Positions 42,784 to 51,213 of a DNA stretch of 64,000 bases are shown here, piece by piece. The notes beneath the pieces were generated by a model that saw nothing but the letters and a program-made list of their open reading frames with translations, had not been told where the DNA came from and searched no databases. The stretch lies in the NCBI RefSeq assembly GCF_963677125.1, contig NZ_OY781882.1, positions 3,294,501 through 3,358,500 of the forward strand, read 5' to 3'. This DNA comes from an uncultured Desulfobacter sp. GTDB taxonomy: Bacteria > Desulfobacterota > Desulfobacteria > Desulfobacterales > Desulfobacteraceae. A program made the translations under genes and the position numbers. Position 1 is the stretch's first letter. Each line of letters opens with the position of its first letter.

Positions 42784-45431
42784 ATCTTTTTCGAATCCGA
42801 AAATTTTACCCGAATTCTTTACGCTGGAAATTGATTACCGCGGCGGCGATCATCCATGCCGTATTGATGTCGCTTTTTATCTGGGATCTGGTGGTACGCC
42901 AAAAAAATGTGCTGTTTGAACGGCAGCAGGAGCATGCCCAGGCTCTTTCACAAACCCTTGCAGTCACCTGCGCCCACTGGCTTATATCATATGATGTTGC
43001 AGGACTTCAGGAACTGATCAACGCACAAAAAATCTATCCGGAACTCTCCTTTGCCTTAATCACCGATATCAATAACAAGGTTCTGGCACATACAGAACCG
43101 GACAAAATTGGGAAACGGGTTATGGATATGCCGGAATATGCCAAAAATGAAACGCTTTACGCCGGCAACCAGATGGTCGACGTAGCAGTTCCAGTAAGCC
43201 TTGCGGGCACGCATATCGGATGGGTTAGAATCGGCATCAATAACCAGGCTTCGAACGAAAAGCTCAAGGGAATTGCATCTGACGGCGTATTTTACGCACT
43301 CTGCGCTGTTCTTATCGGTGCAGTCATCTCCTGGTTCCTAGGCACCAAACTCACCAGCCGTTTACACACGATTCAGCAAACCGTCCGGCAGATCAGAGCA
43401 AAAGGACACTTTTCACGGATAGATTTGTCCGGAAATGACGAGGCAGCGCTTGTGGCACACGAATTCAACCGGATGTTTGCAAGGCTTCAGCGAAACCAAC
43501 AGGAATTAAAAAGTCTCAATGAAGACCTTGAATTCCTTGTTGAGGAACGGACAGAGGAACTGCAAAAAAGCTTTGACGCCATCAAGCAAAAAAATATGGA
43601 ATTGACCGAAACTAAGGAGGAGCTGGAAAAAGCAAGAAAACTGGCTATTTTAGGCGTCTGGGAGTTTGATATTATCAATGACAAGCTGACCTGGTCGGAT
43701 GAAATCTACACAATTTTTGAACTGGACAAGGTCACATTTAAACCATCATATGAGGCCTTTTTAAAAACCGTTCATCCAGACGACAGAGATAAAGTCCGTA
43801 CGACCTATGAAAACGCATTACGCACTGGGGAAAAATACCAAATGACTCATAGAATCGTGACCGGGAAAGGCCGCATCAAATGGGTTGAAGAACATGGCCG
43901 TGCCGAATTTGACGATACGGGCAAACTGATGCTGTCAATAGGAACGGTTTATGATATTTCAGTGCAAAAAGAGGCCGAAGAAAAGCTGAAAGAGGCCATG
44001 ACCGAAATCAAGAAAGCCAACCTGGCAAAATCCGTTTTCCTTTCGAATATGTCCCATGAACTGCGAACGCCCCTTAATGCCATTCTTGGTTATAGTCAAA
44101 TTTTTGCCGAAGATCGAACGCTGAGCGAAAAACAGCAGTCCGGTATCAAAACCATACGCGATGCAGGGGATCACCTGCTGATGCTCATCAATGACATCCT
44201 CGATTTATCCAAAATCGAAGCAGGCAAACTCGAGCTGTATGCCCAACATGTTGCCTTTACAAGATTTCTGCAGAGTCTGTGTGATATTGTGCGCAACCGG
44301 TGTGCCCAAAAAAAACTCATGTTTCGCTACGAACCGGACAAGCACCTGCCGGACATCATTATAGCCGATGAAGTAAGACTTCGTCAGATCCTGCTCAACC
44401 TTCTTTCCAATGCGGCCAAGTTTACCGACAACGGTTATTGTCTGTTTGCAGTAAAGGCTGAATCTCTTGCGGCCCAAAAGAGTAAGCTGACCTTTATTGT
44501 GGAGGATTCGGGGCCGGGAATTGCCGAGGAACAGCAGGCGGACGCTTTCGAACCGTTCAAACAATTGGGAGAGCGTCTTAAATATGCTGAAGGAACCGGC
44601 CTGGGCTTGAGTATCAGTTTGCAGCTGGCCACACTTATGAATGGGACACTGTCTTTGATCAGCCCGGTTCACGGCGATGACGTGGCAGAATATGGTCCGG
44701 GAAGCCGGTTTGTCTTTACGGCCGTTGTTGAGACCTGTCCCATGGAGACCACTGAAAAATATGTTGAACCCGATGCGGTCTACAGACTTGACGGCTTTGA
44801 GCCCGGAACCATAACGATTCTGATTGTGGATGATCGGCCTACGAATCGTTCGGTGCTCAAAGATACGTTGGAACCTCTCGGCTTTTTAACGACCGAGGCT
44901 TCGGACGGGAAAGAGGTTCCGGCGGCCTGTGAACAGCAGCGGCCGGATCTCATCTTAATGGATCTTGTTATGCCTGGTGTTGACGGTTTCACGGCGCTCA
45001 GAGAGCTTAAGAAAATGGATCGGTATGCTCAAATTCCGGTTGTGGCTGTTACAGCGTCACTTATCAACAAAACCAGCTTAAAGCAAAGATGTGAAAAGGT
45101 AGGGTTTAAAGGTTTTTTGCCCAAACCCTTTGCAAAACAGGATTTACTTAAAATCCTTGCCGACCTGCTCAACCTGGCTTTGAATCAAGACCATTTGACG
45201 AAACCTGTTGATGAGAAGATTGTTCCCCCACCATCTGAAATTTTAGAGCAACTGCAAAATCATCTTGCGGACGGCAACATCGACGCCATTGAATTAATGG
45301 CCGCTGACATCGCTGAAATGGATTCGGGAGGATATCGTTCTTTTGCCAAGCGACTTAGTCAACTCGCAGCAGATATTCAAATCACAGGAATTGAACAGCT
45401 TATAGAGCAGTTTATAAAAAAGCCTGGGTAA
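42780..45431 (+). CDS. Hybrid sensor histidine kinase (HAMP-PAS-HisKA-HATPase-REC)
   Basis: The 883-residue protein has helices at about 17-38 and 180-202 with a periplasmic sensor between them, a HAMP domain, and a coiled region. A PAS domain follows (LGVWEFDIINDKLTWSDEIY near 290, with PAC), then HisKA with FLSNMSHELRTPLNAILGYS near 420, an HATPase (NLLSNAAKFTDNG, GTGLGLSISLQL) and a receiver (ILIVDDRPTN; Asp in LILMDLVMPGVDG near 728). The last 70 residues (DAIELMAADIAEMD) may be an incomplete Hpt-like tail. The gene overlaps the PhnD-like lipoprotein gene, and a response regulator follows. Confidence 0.92.
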   Translation: MNLFRIRKFYPNSLRWKLITAAAIIHAVLMSLFIWDLVVRQKNVLFERQQEHAQALSQTLAVTCAHWLISYDVAGLQELINAQKIYPELSFALITDINNKVLAHTEPDKIGKRVMDMPEYAKNETLYAGNQMVDVAVPVSLAGTHIGWVRIGINNQASNEKLKGIASDGVFYALCAVLIGAVISWFLGTKLTSRLHTIQQTVRQIRAKGHFSRIDLSGNDEAALVAHEFNRMFARLQRNQQELKSLNEDLEFLVEERTEELQKSFDAIKQKNMELTETKEELEKARKLAILGVWEFDIINDKLTWSDEIYTIFELDKVTFKPSYEAFLKTVHPDDRDKVRTTYENALRTGEKYQMTHRIVTGKGRIKWVEEHGRAEFDDTGKLMLSIGTVYDISVQKEAEEKLKEAMTEIKKANLAKSVFLSNMSHELRTPLNAILGYSQIFAEDRTLSEKQQSGIKTIRDAGDHLLMLINDILDLSKIEAGKLELYAQHVAFTRFLQSLCDIVRNRCAQKKLMFRYEPDKHLPDIIIADEVRLRQILLNLLSNAAKFTDNGYCLFAVKAESLAAQKSKLTFIVEDSGPGIAEEQQADAFEPFKQLGERLKYAEGTGLGLSISLQLATLMNGTLSLISPVHGDDVAEYGPGSRFVFTAVVETCPMETTEKYVEPDAVYRLDGFEPGTITILIVDDRPTNRSVLKDTLEPLGFLTTEASDGKEVPAACEQQRPDLILMDLVMPGVDGFTALRELKKMDRYAQIPVVAVTASLINKTSLKQRCEKVGFKGFLPKPFAKQDLLKILADLLNLALNQDHLTKPVDEKIVPPPSEILEQLQNHLADGNIDAIELMAADIAEMDSGGYRSFAKRLSQLAADIQITGIEQLIEQFIKKPG

Positions 45432-45510
45432 GTCACTCAGATCTTTCAAACTTTGTTGTGGGCCGAGGCCTGGGTGTAGACAGACCAAGGACGGCCCGTG
45501 GCCGTTCTAT
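45420..45510. repeat. Dispersed palindromic repeat, inverted copy
   Basis: This copy reads GCCTGGGTAAGTCACTCAG at the end of the kinase gene, then TTGTTGTGGGCCGAGGCC and TGGGTGTAGACAGACCAAGG, the reverse complement of the copy at 18545. It overlaps the kinase stop codon, so the repeat supplies the last codons of that gene. Confidence 0.75.
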
Positions 45511-45531
45511 AAAAAATAAGGATAATCTTTT

Positions 45532-46143
45532 ATGCAAGAATCAATGATTCTGATTGTTGATGATCAACCCAACAACATCAAGGTGTTGATCTCTTTTCTC
45601 AAGAGCCAAAACTTTCAGACCCGCATTGCGGAATCAGGAGAGCGGGCTTTGCAATTGCTCGACAGATTCCTGCCGGATCTTATACTACTGGATGTGATGA
45701 TGCCCGGAATGAATGGCTTTGATACCTGTCGAGAAATCAAAACGGACGAAAAAAAGGCCGATATTCCAATCATTTTCATGACGGCTTTGGACAATATCGA
45801 AGATAAAGTACAAGGGTTTAAAGCCGGAGGCGTCGACTACATTACCAAGCCTTTTGATCAAACGGAAATGCTTGCCAGAATCAATACCCATATTGAACTA
45901 AGGCGAAAAACCATTGCCCTTGAAACAGCAATCGCCGAGATCAAAACATTGAACGGGCTGCTTCCAATCTGTGCCCATTGTAAAAAAATCAGAGACGACG
46001 AAGGATATTGGAACCTGCTTGAAACATACATTGAGAGACACACACAGGCAACGTTCAGCCACGGTGTATGTCCTGAATGTATGGACAAACTTTACGGCAA
46101 GGAAGACTGGTATATCAAAAAAAAGAACAAACGGCCCAAGTGA
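45532..46143 (+). CDS. Response regulator with a four-Cys C-terminal module
   Basis: The 203-residue protein has a receiver (ILIVDDQPNNIKVL; Asp in LILLDVMMPGMNG near 53; Lys in YITKPFDQTEML), a short linker helix, then LLPICAHCKKIRDDEGYWNL and SHGVCPECMDKLYGKEDW. This module also ends the MASE3-type protein at 40301. No DNA-binding domain is present. The gene follows the hybrid kinase by 100 bp and is the likely phospho-acceptor partner. AAGGA precedes the ATG. Confidence 0.85.
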   Translation: MQESMILIVDDQPNNIKVLISFLKSQNFQTRIAESGERALQLLDRFLPDLILLDVMMPGMNGFDTCREIKTDEKKADIPIIFMTALDNIEDKVQGFKAGGVDYITKPFDQTEMLARINTHIELRRKTIALETAIAEIKTLNGLLPICAHCKKIRDDEGYWNLLETYIERHTQATFSHGVCPECMDKLYGKEDWYIKKKNKRPK

Positions 46144-46272
46144 CTCTTGGATGAAGACTGAATTTTAGCCAATAGATCCCGGCATTAAAAAAAAGAAAAC
46201 CTTAAGCAGTCTTTAAAAATATCAAATTTCGGTACACAATGTCCTTATTTAACAAAAATAAGGAGAATCAAA

Positions 46273-46569
46273 ATGAATGTGATTATCGATCTTTGTGTTG
46301 TCCCCTTGGGTGTAGGTTTGTCTGTATCCAAATATGTCGCGGCCTGCCATGAAGTCATTACCGGGGCAGGACTGAAATCAAACCTGCACGCTTACGGCAC
46401 AAACATTGAGGGAGACTGGGACACGGTGTTTAAAGCAGTTAAAGCATGCCACGAAAAAATTCATGACATGGGCGCTCCCAGAATAACAACAACTATTAAA
46501 CTAGGCACCAGGACCGACCGAAAACAGGGTATGGAAGACAAGATCAAGTCTGTTAAAGAAAAGCTGTAG
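46273..46569 (+). CDS. MTH1187-family thiamine-binding-like protein
   Basis: The 98-residue protein has the MTH1187/YkoF-like ferredoxin-fold pattern: IIDLCVVPLGVGLSVSKYVA, LKSNLHAYGTNIEGDWDTVF, then ITTTIKLGTRTDRKQGMEDK. Family members bind thiamine or related compounds; the role is not settled. AAGGAG precedes the ATG. It stands alone before a palindromic element. Confidence in the family is good, in function low. Confidence 0.82.
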   Translation: MNVIIDLCVVPLGVGLSVSKYVAACHEVITGAGLKSNLHAYGTNIEGDWDTVFKAVKACHEKIHDMGAPRITTTIKLGTRTDRKQGMEDKIKSVKEKL

Positions 46570-46634
46570 CGCTGGAGGTTATCCCGGCCCGTATCCTTAA
46601 GTTTGTTGTTTTGAGTATTGGCCGGGACAAAAAA

Positions 46635-46786
46635 TTGATGGCGTCGTAAAAAGTCTTAAGCCTACAAAGTCATGGTGCCTGGCCAGTGGAGAAGAGCCAA
46701 GGGAGAAGAAGGCTTACATACAGTATATCAAGTCTGACCCGACGCCATAAACCAAGCAGGCGAAAGACTTTTTACAACGCCATCAA
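46635..46786. repeat. 152-bp element with 20-bp inverted ends
   Basis: TTGATGGCGTCGTAAAAAGT at the left is mirrored by ACTTTTTACAACGCCATCAA at the right, with two mismatches. The inside is non-coding. Related ends occur at 4449-4567. It lies between the thiamine-binding-like gene and the convergent end of nifV, and may terminate both. Confidence 0.72.
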
Positions 46787-46808
46787 AAATGGATAACTTT
46801 AATACGAC

Positions 46809-47954
46809 TCAATGCCCGGTACACAACGTCCGATGGTAAATAGACTCAAGCAGTTCCGGGGATACAGGCTTGTTTGATCCGGCAGCTGCAGCCCGGACCT
46901 GGGGCAGCAGTCTTTGGGCGGCATCTGCGTCAATATTAATATTACGATGGGCCAGGGCATGTTTTATGGCAGCCGAACCGGAGTGCACCCCTATCACCAT
47001 CTGTCTTGTGTTGCACCGTCCCACCTGCTTGGGATCATATAGTTCATAGGACTGTGCGTTCTTCAAAAGACCGGCACAATGGATACCCGACTCATGTGAG
47101 AATATCCGTGACCCCACAATGGGTTTGGCTGCATGGATCTGCTGCCCGGAATATCTTGCCACGGTGTTGCACAGCCGGGTGAGCCCTGACAGGCGCATGT
47201 TGCCTTTTTTGGCACCAATGCCGAACAGAGCCATGGCGGTCTCTTCAAGGGGGGCATTGCCTGCCCGCTCCCCAAGTCCGTTCACCGTGACGGAGATGGC
47301 TTTGGCACCTGCATCCACGGCAGACACGGCATTGGCCGTTGCCATACCAAGATCGTTGTGTCCGTGGAACTCCAAAGCCAGGCCGGGCAACCGGATCAAG
47401 AGCGTCTCGATCATATCCATGAGGGCGGACGGGGTAATCATACCCACGGTATCGGCAAGCCGTACCCGGTGAACGCCCAATTCCATGGAGCGTTGACAGA
47501 ATTGTAAAAGAAATCCCATGTCCGTGCGGGTGGCGTCCTGGGCGCCCACGGAGACCTGATCAAAATATTGTTTTGCAAACCGGACGGTGTCATCCAGGGT
47601 CTCAAGCACCCAGTTTTCATCTTTTTCAAAGGTCTTAAGCAAAATGGACGAAGTAGGAAAGCTGATGTGACAGCCGGGGGTGTTGCACCCAATGGCCAGT
47701 TCAATATCTTTTTTGACCGCCCGGCACCAGCTGGTGAGCATGGTGGGCAGATTTAACTGGGCAATGGCTTCAATTTCCTTGCAAGCCAACTCACCCATGG
47801 CCGGGATGCCCACCTCGATCTCATCAACGCCGCAGTCGGCCAGCTGACTTGCGATGGTCAGTTTTTCCAGGGGCCGGAAAAAGACACCCGGGGCCTGTTC
47901 CCCGTCCCGAAGGGTGGTGTCTACCATCCAAACCCGCAGATCATGGGTCTTCAT
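46809..47954 (-). CDS. nifV: Homocitrate synthase
   Basis: The 381-residue enzyme condenses acetyl-CoA and 2-oxoglutarate to homocitrate, the organic part of FeMo-cofactor. The N-terminal motif VDTTLRDGEQAPGVFF, the metal-binding segment LEFHGHNDLGMATANA and the GLGERAGNAPLEE motif identify the HMGL-like synthase family; position in the nif island points to NifV rather than LeuA or citramalate synthase. It overlaps the ferredoxin stop in TAATG, indicating coupling. Confidence 0.93.
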   Translation of the reverse strand: MKTHDLRVWMVDTTLRDGEQAPGVFFRPLEKLTIASQLADCGVDEIEVGIPAMGELACKEIEAIAQLNLPTMLTSWCRAVKKDIELAIGCNTPGCHISFPTSSILLKTFEKDENWVLETLDDTVRFAKQYFDQVSVGAQDATRTDMGFLLQFCQRSMELGVHRVRLADTVGMITPSALMDMIETLLIRLPGLALEFHGHNDLGMATANAVSAVDAGAKAISVTVNGLGERAGNAPLEETAMALFGIGAKKGNMRLSGLTRLCNTVARYSGQQIHAAKPIVGSRIFSHESGIHCAGLLKNAQSYELYDPKQVGRCNTRQMVIGVHSGSAAIKHALAHRNINIDADAAQRLLPQVRAAAAGSNKPVSPELLESIYHRTLCTGH

Positions 47955-48259
47955 TACAGTAAATAATCCTCTGCCACTTCGCCGTCTTCCATGGCATCTA
48001 AAATAGCGTCAATGGCTTCTTCGTTATCCACGTGCCCGTACCAGATATTATCCGGATAAATAACCATAACCGGACCGTCATCACACTGTTTCAGGCAGCA
48101 GGTGGAAGAGATCAGCACCTCTTCAAGGCCTCTGTCAATCACTTCGTTTTCAATATAGGCCATAAAATCGCCGGACCCTTTTCTGTGGCACTTGCCTTTG
48201 GGTTCTCCACTGGGACGAAAGCTTGCGCATACAAGGATGTGTTTTTCGGGCTTGTTCAT
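47954..48259 (-). CDS. Thioredoxin-like [2Fe-2S] ferredoxin
   Basis: The 101-residue protein has Cys at 11, 24, 54, 55 and 59 (LVCASF, KGKCHRKG, SSTCCLKQCDDGP), the spacing of thioredoxin-like [2Fe-2S] ferredoxins of the clostridial/Shethna type, and ends acidic. Such ferredoxins accompany nif genes and may give electrons to, or protect, nitrogenase. It lies between nifB and nifV and overlaps nifV by one base. AGGAGAAAAA precedes the ATG. Confidence 0.88.
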   Translation of the reverse strand: MNKPEKHILVCASFRPSGEPKGKCHRKGSGDFMAYIENEVIDRGLEEVLISSTCCLKQCDDGPVMVIYPDNIWYGHVDNEEAIDAILDAMEDGEVAEDYLL

Positions 48260-48339
48260 TTTTTCTCCTTAAAAATTTTGTTTCTTAATTGGTTTTATAT
48301 TCAATTTGTTTTCAAGCTGGGTCATAACACCGGCCACTC

Positions 48340-48410
48340 GTAGGTTGGGTTGAACGCAGTGAAACCCAACAACTTATGGATGTTGGGTTTCGTTCCTCAA
48401 CCCAACCTAC
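48340..48410. repeat. GTAGGTTGGGTTGA inverted repeat between nifB and ferredoxin
   Basis: GTAGGTTGGGTTGA (48340-48353) faces TCAACCCAACCTAC (48397-48410), and inside it GAAACCCAACA (48361-48371) faces TGTTGGGTTTC (48381-48391). The sequence type is widespread between genes in many bacteria. Here it divides nifB from the ferredoxin-nifV pair and may attenuate or process the transcript. Confidence 0.8.
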
Positions 48411-48420
48411 CGGACTCGAT

Positions 48421-49740
48421 TTACATGCAGCCGGTTCCTGTGCCGCGACATTCTCCGCAGGAGGTCTGTGACCTTACAATCAGATGATCCAGGGACTCAC
48501 CTTTTTTAATGGCCATGAGTACAAGATCAATCATGCCGTTGACCTCATGGATGGTAAATCCCATGTTACCCAGCACTTTTTTGGGGGCTTCGCCCACTCC
48601 GGACACCAGGATCGTGTGACAGTCCTTAATGGTCCGGGCAAGGTTATTCCAGCGGACATCACCGGCACCGGGTTTGGGCACGGTTCTGGTCTCCACAAAT
48701 TCCGGGGTATCCCCGGTCAGGTCATAGATGTGCAGTTCTTCGGCTTCACCCAGATGCTGGTTGATCAGAGCGCCTTCCCGGGTGGCCAGGGCCACATAGG
48801 GTCTTGGCCCGGCTGCATTGAACGCATACCCATCGTCACAATCCTGTTCGTGGCAATACTTGGGCGCGCTGGGTAAGGAAATGGGGGATGTGGCGTGAAA
48901 GGTGAGCCGGTCCATGAGTTTCTGGTTCAAAGGATCATCCAAGAGGCCTACGGCATCGGCTCTGCAGCGTTTACAATGGGTCATCTGGGGTACAAAGACC
49001 TGGGCGGCCTTTCTAAGTTCTTTAAGCTGACCTTTGGCCGGCTCCGGCATATCTTCAAAATTGGAGCCTTTGGTGGGGAAGTACGGCATGATGTTAAAAA
49101 TATCCACGCCCATCTCGCCCATGGCTCTGGCCACTTCAATCATATGGTCGTCGTTGATGCCGGGCAACAGAATGGAGTTGACCTTCACCATGATACCGCG
49201 TTCTTTGAGGCCTTTAACAGCAGCAAGCTGACGTTCCAACAGCACTTTAGCGCCCTCTTTCGGACCCACGGATTTTTTGCCGTCCCGGACCCAGGAGTAA
49301 ATTTTCGCGCCGACTTCAGGGTCCACCGCATTGATGGTAATACTGACATGGGTGACGTTGATCTCTTTAAGCTGATCCAGGTAAGGCTGGATGTTCAGGC
49401 CGTTGGTGGCCACACACAAGAGCATTTCCGGGTAGGCTTCACGCACCTTGGTCATGGTTTCCATGGTTTTGTCGCCGTTGGCAAAAGGGTCGCCAGGACC
49501 TGCGATACCCACGACGGAGGTGTTGGGTTTGGCCTCAACAACCTCTGCCAGGTAGGCCATGGCCTGATCCGGACTCAAAATGGAGGAGGTGACACCGGGC
49601 CGGCTTTCATTCACGCAGTCAAACTTTCTGTTGCAGAAATTGCACTGGATGTTACAGGCCGGGGCAACCGGTAGGTGAACTCGACCGAAATCCTTGCAGG
49701 ACTTTTTATTAAAACAGGGGTGGTTATCTAAATTCATCAT
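48421..49740 (-). CDS. nifB: FeMo-cofactor biosynthesis radical SAM protein with NifX-like tail
   Basis: The 439-residue protein makes NifB-co, the 8Fe-9S-C core of nitrogenase cofactor. The radical-SAM Cys triad is CNIQCNFC at 29-36; further Cys/His are CKRCRADA and KYCHEQDC. The last 120 residues are a NifX/NafY-like domain (EGALINQHLGEAEELHIY), as in many NifB, and the tail CGECRGTGTGCM adds more Cys. It follows nifN by 60 bp, with a hairpin between. Confidence 0.96.
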   Translation of the reverse strand: MMNLDNHPCFNKKSCKDFGRVHLPVAPACNIQCNFCNRKFDCVNESRPGVTSSILSPDQAMAYLAEVVEAKPNTSVVGIAGPGDPFANGDKTMETMTKVREAYPEMLLCVATNGLNIQPYLDQLKEINVTHVSITINAVDPEVGAKIYSWVRDGKKSVGPKEGAKVLLERQLAAVKGLKERGIMVKVNSILLPGINDDHMIEVARAMGEMGVDIFNIMPYFPTKGSNFEDMPEPAKGQLKELRKAAQVFVPQMTHCKRCRADAVGLLDDPLNQKLMDRLTFHATSPISLPSAPKYCHEQDCDDGYAFNAAGPRPYVALATREGALINQHLGEAEELHIYDLTGDTPEFVETRTVPKPGAGDVRWNNLARTIKDCHTILVSGVGEAPKKVLGNMGFTIHEVNGMIDLVLMAIKKGESLDHLIVRSQTSCGECRGTGTGCM

Positions 49741-49767
49741 GATTCATAATTTCCTTATTTAGTTTCT

Positions 49768-49791
49768 GTAGAAAAATGGTCAATTTTCTAC
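49768..49791 (-). other. Hairpin between nifN and nifB
   Basis: GTAGAAAA (49768-49775) pairs with TTTTCTAC (49784-49791) around an eight-base loop. It follows the nifN stop on the minus strand; without a strong T-run it may limit rather than end readthrough to nifB. Confidence 0.6.
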
Positions 49792-49800
49792 GGGAACTAT

Positions 49801-51213
49801 TTACATATATGAGTATCCTATTCTGGATTTGGTCTGTTTTTCAGTTAAAATGGCATTGACGATATTGTCATACAACTGTTGGGCCCCTTTGTAACCCACG
49901 TGCAGGATACGCGAGCCGCCGATGCGGTCATGGATGGGAAAGCCCACTCGGACCATGGGGATCTTTAGGCGTCTGGCCATGGCATAGCCCTTGGAGTTGC
50001 CGATGATGATTTCAGGACGAACATCTTCGGGCATCGCCGCTGCGGTCTCTTCCATGCAGGTAAAATCCATGTCATTCTGGATGACGGCCTGGTCAATGAT
50101 ATGTTCGGGCAAGGTCTGTTCCAGCGCCTTTTTAAATGTTTTGCTTTTACCGCCGGATGCGCACAGCACGGGGATGATGCCCACTTCTGCAAGGAACCCT
50201 GCCATGGAGACCACAAAGTCCTCTTCGCCGTAAATCAGGGCCCGTTTTTTGGCGACATATTTATTGCCGTCCACATAGGTGTCTACCAGGCGCCATTTCT
50301 CTTTTCTGTACCGTTCGGGTACGGGTCTGCCGGAAATCTGGGACAAAATATCCAAAAAGCGGTCCGTGGCCTTAACGCCCATGGGAATGGGCAGGCGGGT
50401 GCAGGGGACACCAAAGCGTTTGCTTAAAATCTCTCCGGCCGTCTCCTGGCCCGCTTCCGCGGTCAGGGCCAGCACGGAACCAAACTCCATGCTGTGAACA
50501 GCCACATTCATTTTTTCAATGGCCGAAATGGTGGTGCCGCCCTTCTGGATGGCCTGGTATTCCTGCCATGAAGGGCCTTCCAGACGCTCAGAATAATCGG
50601 GCAAAATAGTCACGGGGGTATTAAAATCTGCAAAAATATCTTTTAAATGCCGCAGGTCTTCATTGGAAAGCATACCGGGGAACAGGTTGATTTTTTTCTT
50701 TTTCTTGGGCCGGTAAACAATGCGTTTGCCCGCCGGGTTAAACCGGTCCACCACCGCGGCCACTGCGCCATGGAATCCGTCTACATGGGTGCCGCTGTAA
50801 GAGGGTGTGGAGACATGAACCAGGGCCGAGCCGTTGATGGCATTGCCCATGCTGTTCAATATCAACTGGACATCATCGCCAATGGTTTCGGACAGACAGG
50901 TGGTGGCGATACCGATCATGGTCGGGGCATACTGCCGGGCCACGTTTTCAATGGCCAGTTTCAGGTTGGCCCCGCCGCCGAATACAGCCGTTTCCTCGGT
51001 AAAGTTGGATGAGGCAATATCCACGGGTTCTTTGAAATGGGAGATCAGGTAACGCCGCATATAGGTGGAACATCCCTGGGAGCCGTGCAGCAGAGGCACG
51101 CAGCCTTCAATCCCCTGGAACACCAGGGTGGCCCCTAAGGGGGTGCACATTTTACATGCATTCTGGGTGGGGGTGTATGAGGGGGTCTCTTTATAAGATC
51201 TGCTCGAGGTCAT
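49801..51213 (-). CDS. nifN: Nitrogenase cofactor scaffold protein NifN
   Basis: The 470-residue protein forms with NifE the scaffold on which FeMo-cofactor matures. NACKMCTPLGATLVFQGIEG and LLHGSQGCSTYMRRYLISHF near the start, then TTCLSETIGDDV near 118, are NifN/NifK-like. The start at 51213 overlaps the nifE stop as ATGA; the longer frame upstream runs through nifE. Length agrees with NifN. A repeated NifK-like fold without a full P-cluster ligand set separates it from nifK in this operon. Confidence 0.94.
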   Translation of the reverse strand: MTSSRSYKETPSYTPTQNACKMCTPLGATLVFQGIEGCVPLLHGSQGCSTYMRRYLISHFKEPVDIASSNFTEETAVFGGGANLKLAIENVARQYAPTMIGIATTCLSETIGDDVQLILNSMGNAINGSALVHVSTPSYSGTHVDGFHGAVAAVVDRFNPAGKRIVYRPKKKKKINLFPGMLSNEDLRHLKDIFADFNTPVTILPDYSERLEGPSWQEYQAIQKGGTTISAIEKMNVAVHSMEFGSVLALTAEAGQETAGEILSKRFGVPCTRLPIPMGVKATDRFLDILSQISGRPVPERYRKEKWRLVDTYVDGNKYVAKKRALIYGEEDFVVSMAGFLAEVGIIPVLCASGGKSKTFKKALEQTLPEHIIDQAVIQNDMDFTCMEETAAAMPEDVRPEIIIGNSKGYAMARRLKIPMVRVGFPIHDRIGGSRILHVGYKGAQQLYDNIVNAILTEKQTKSRIGYSYM

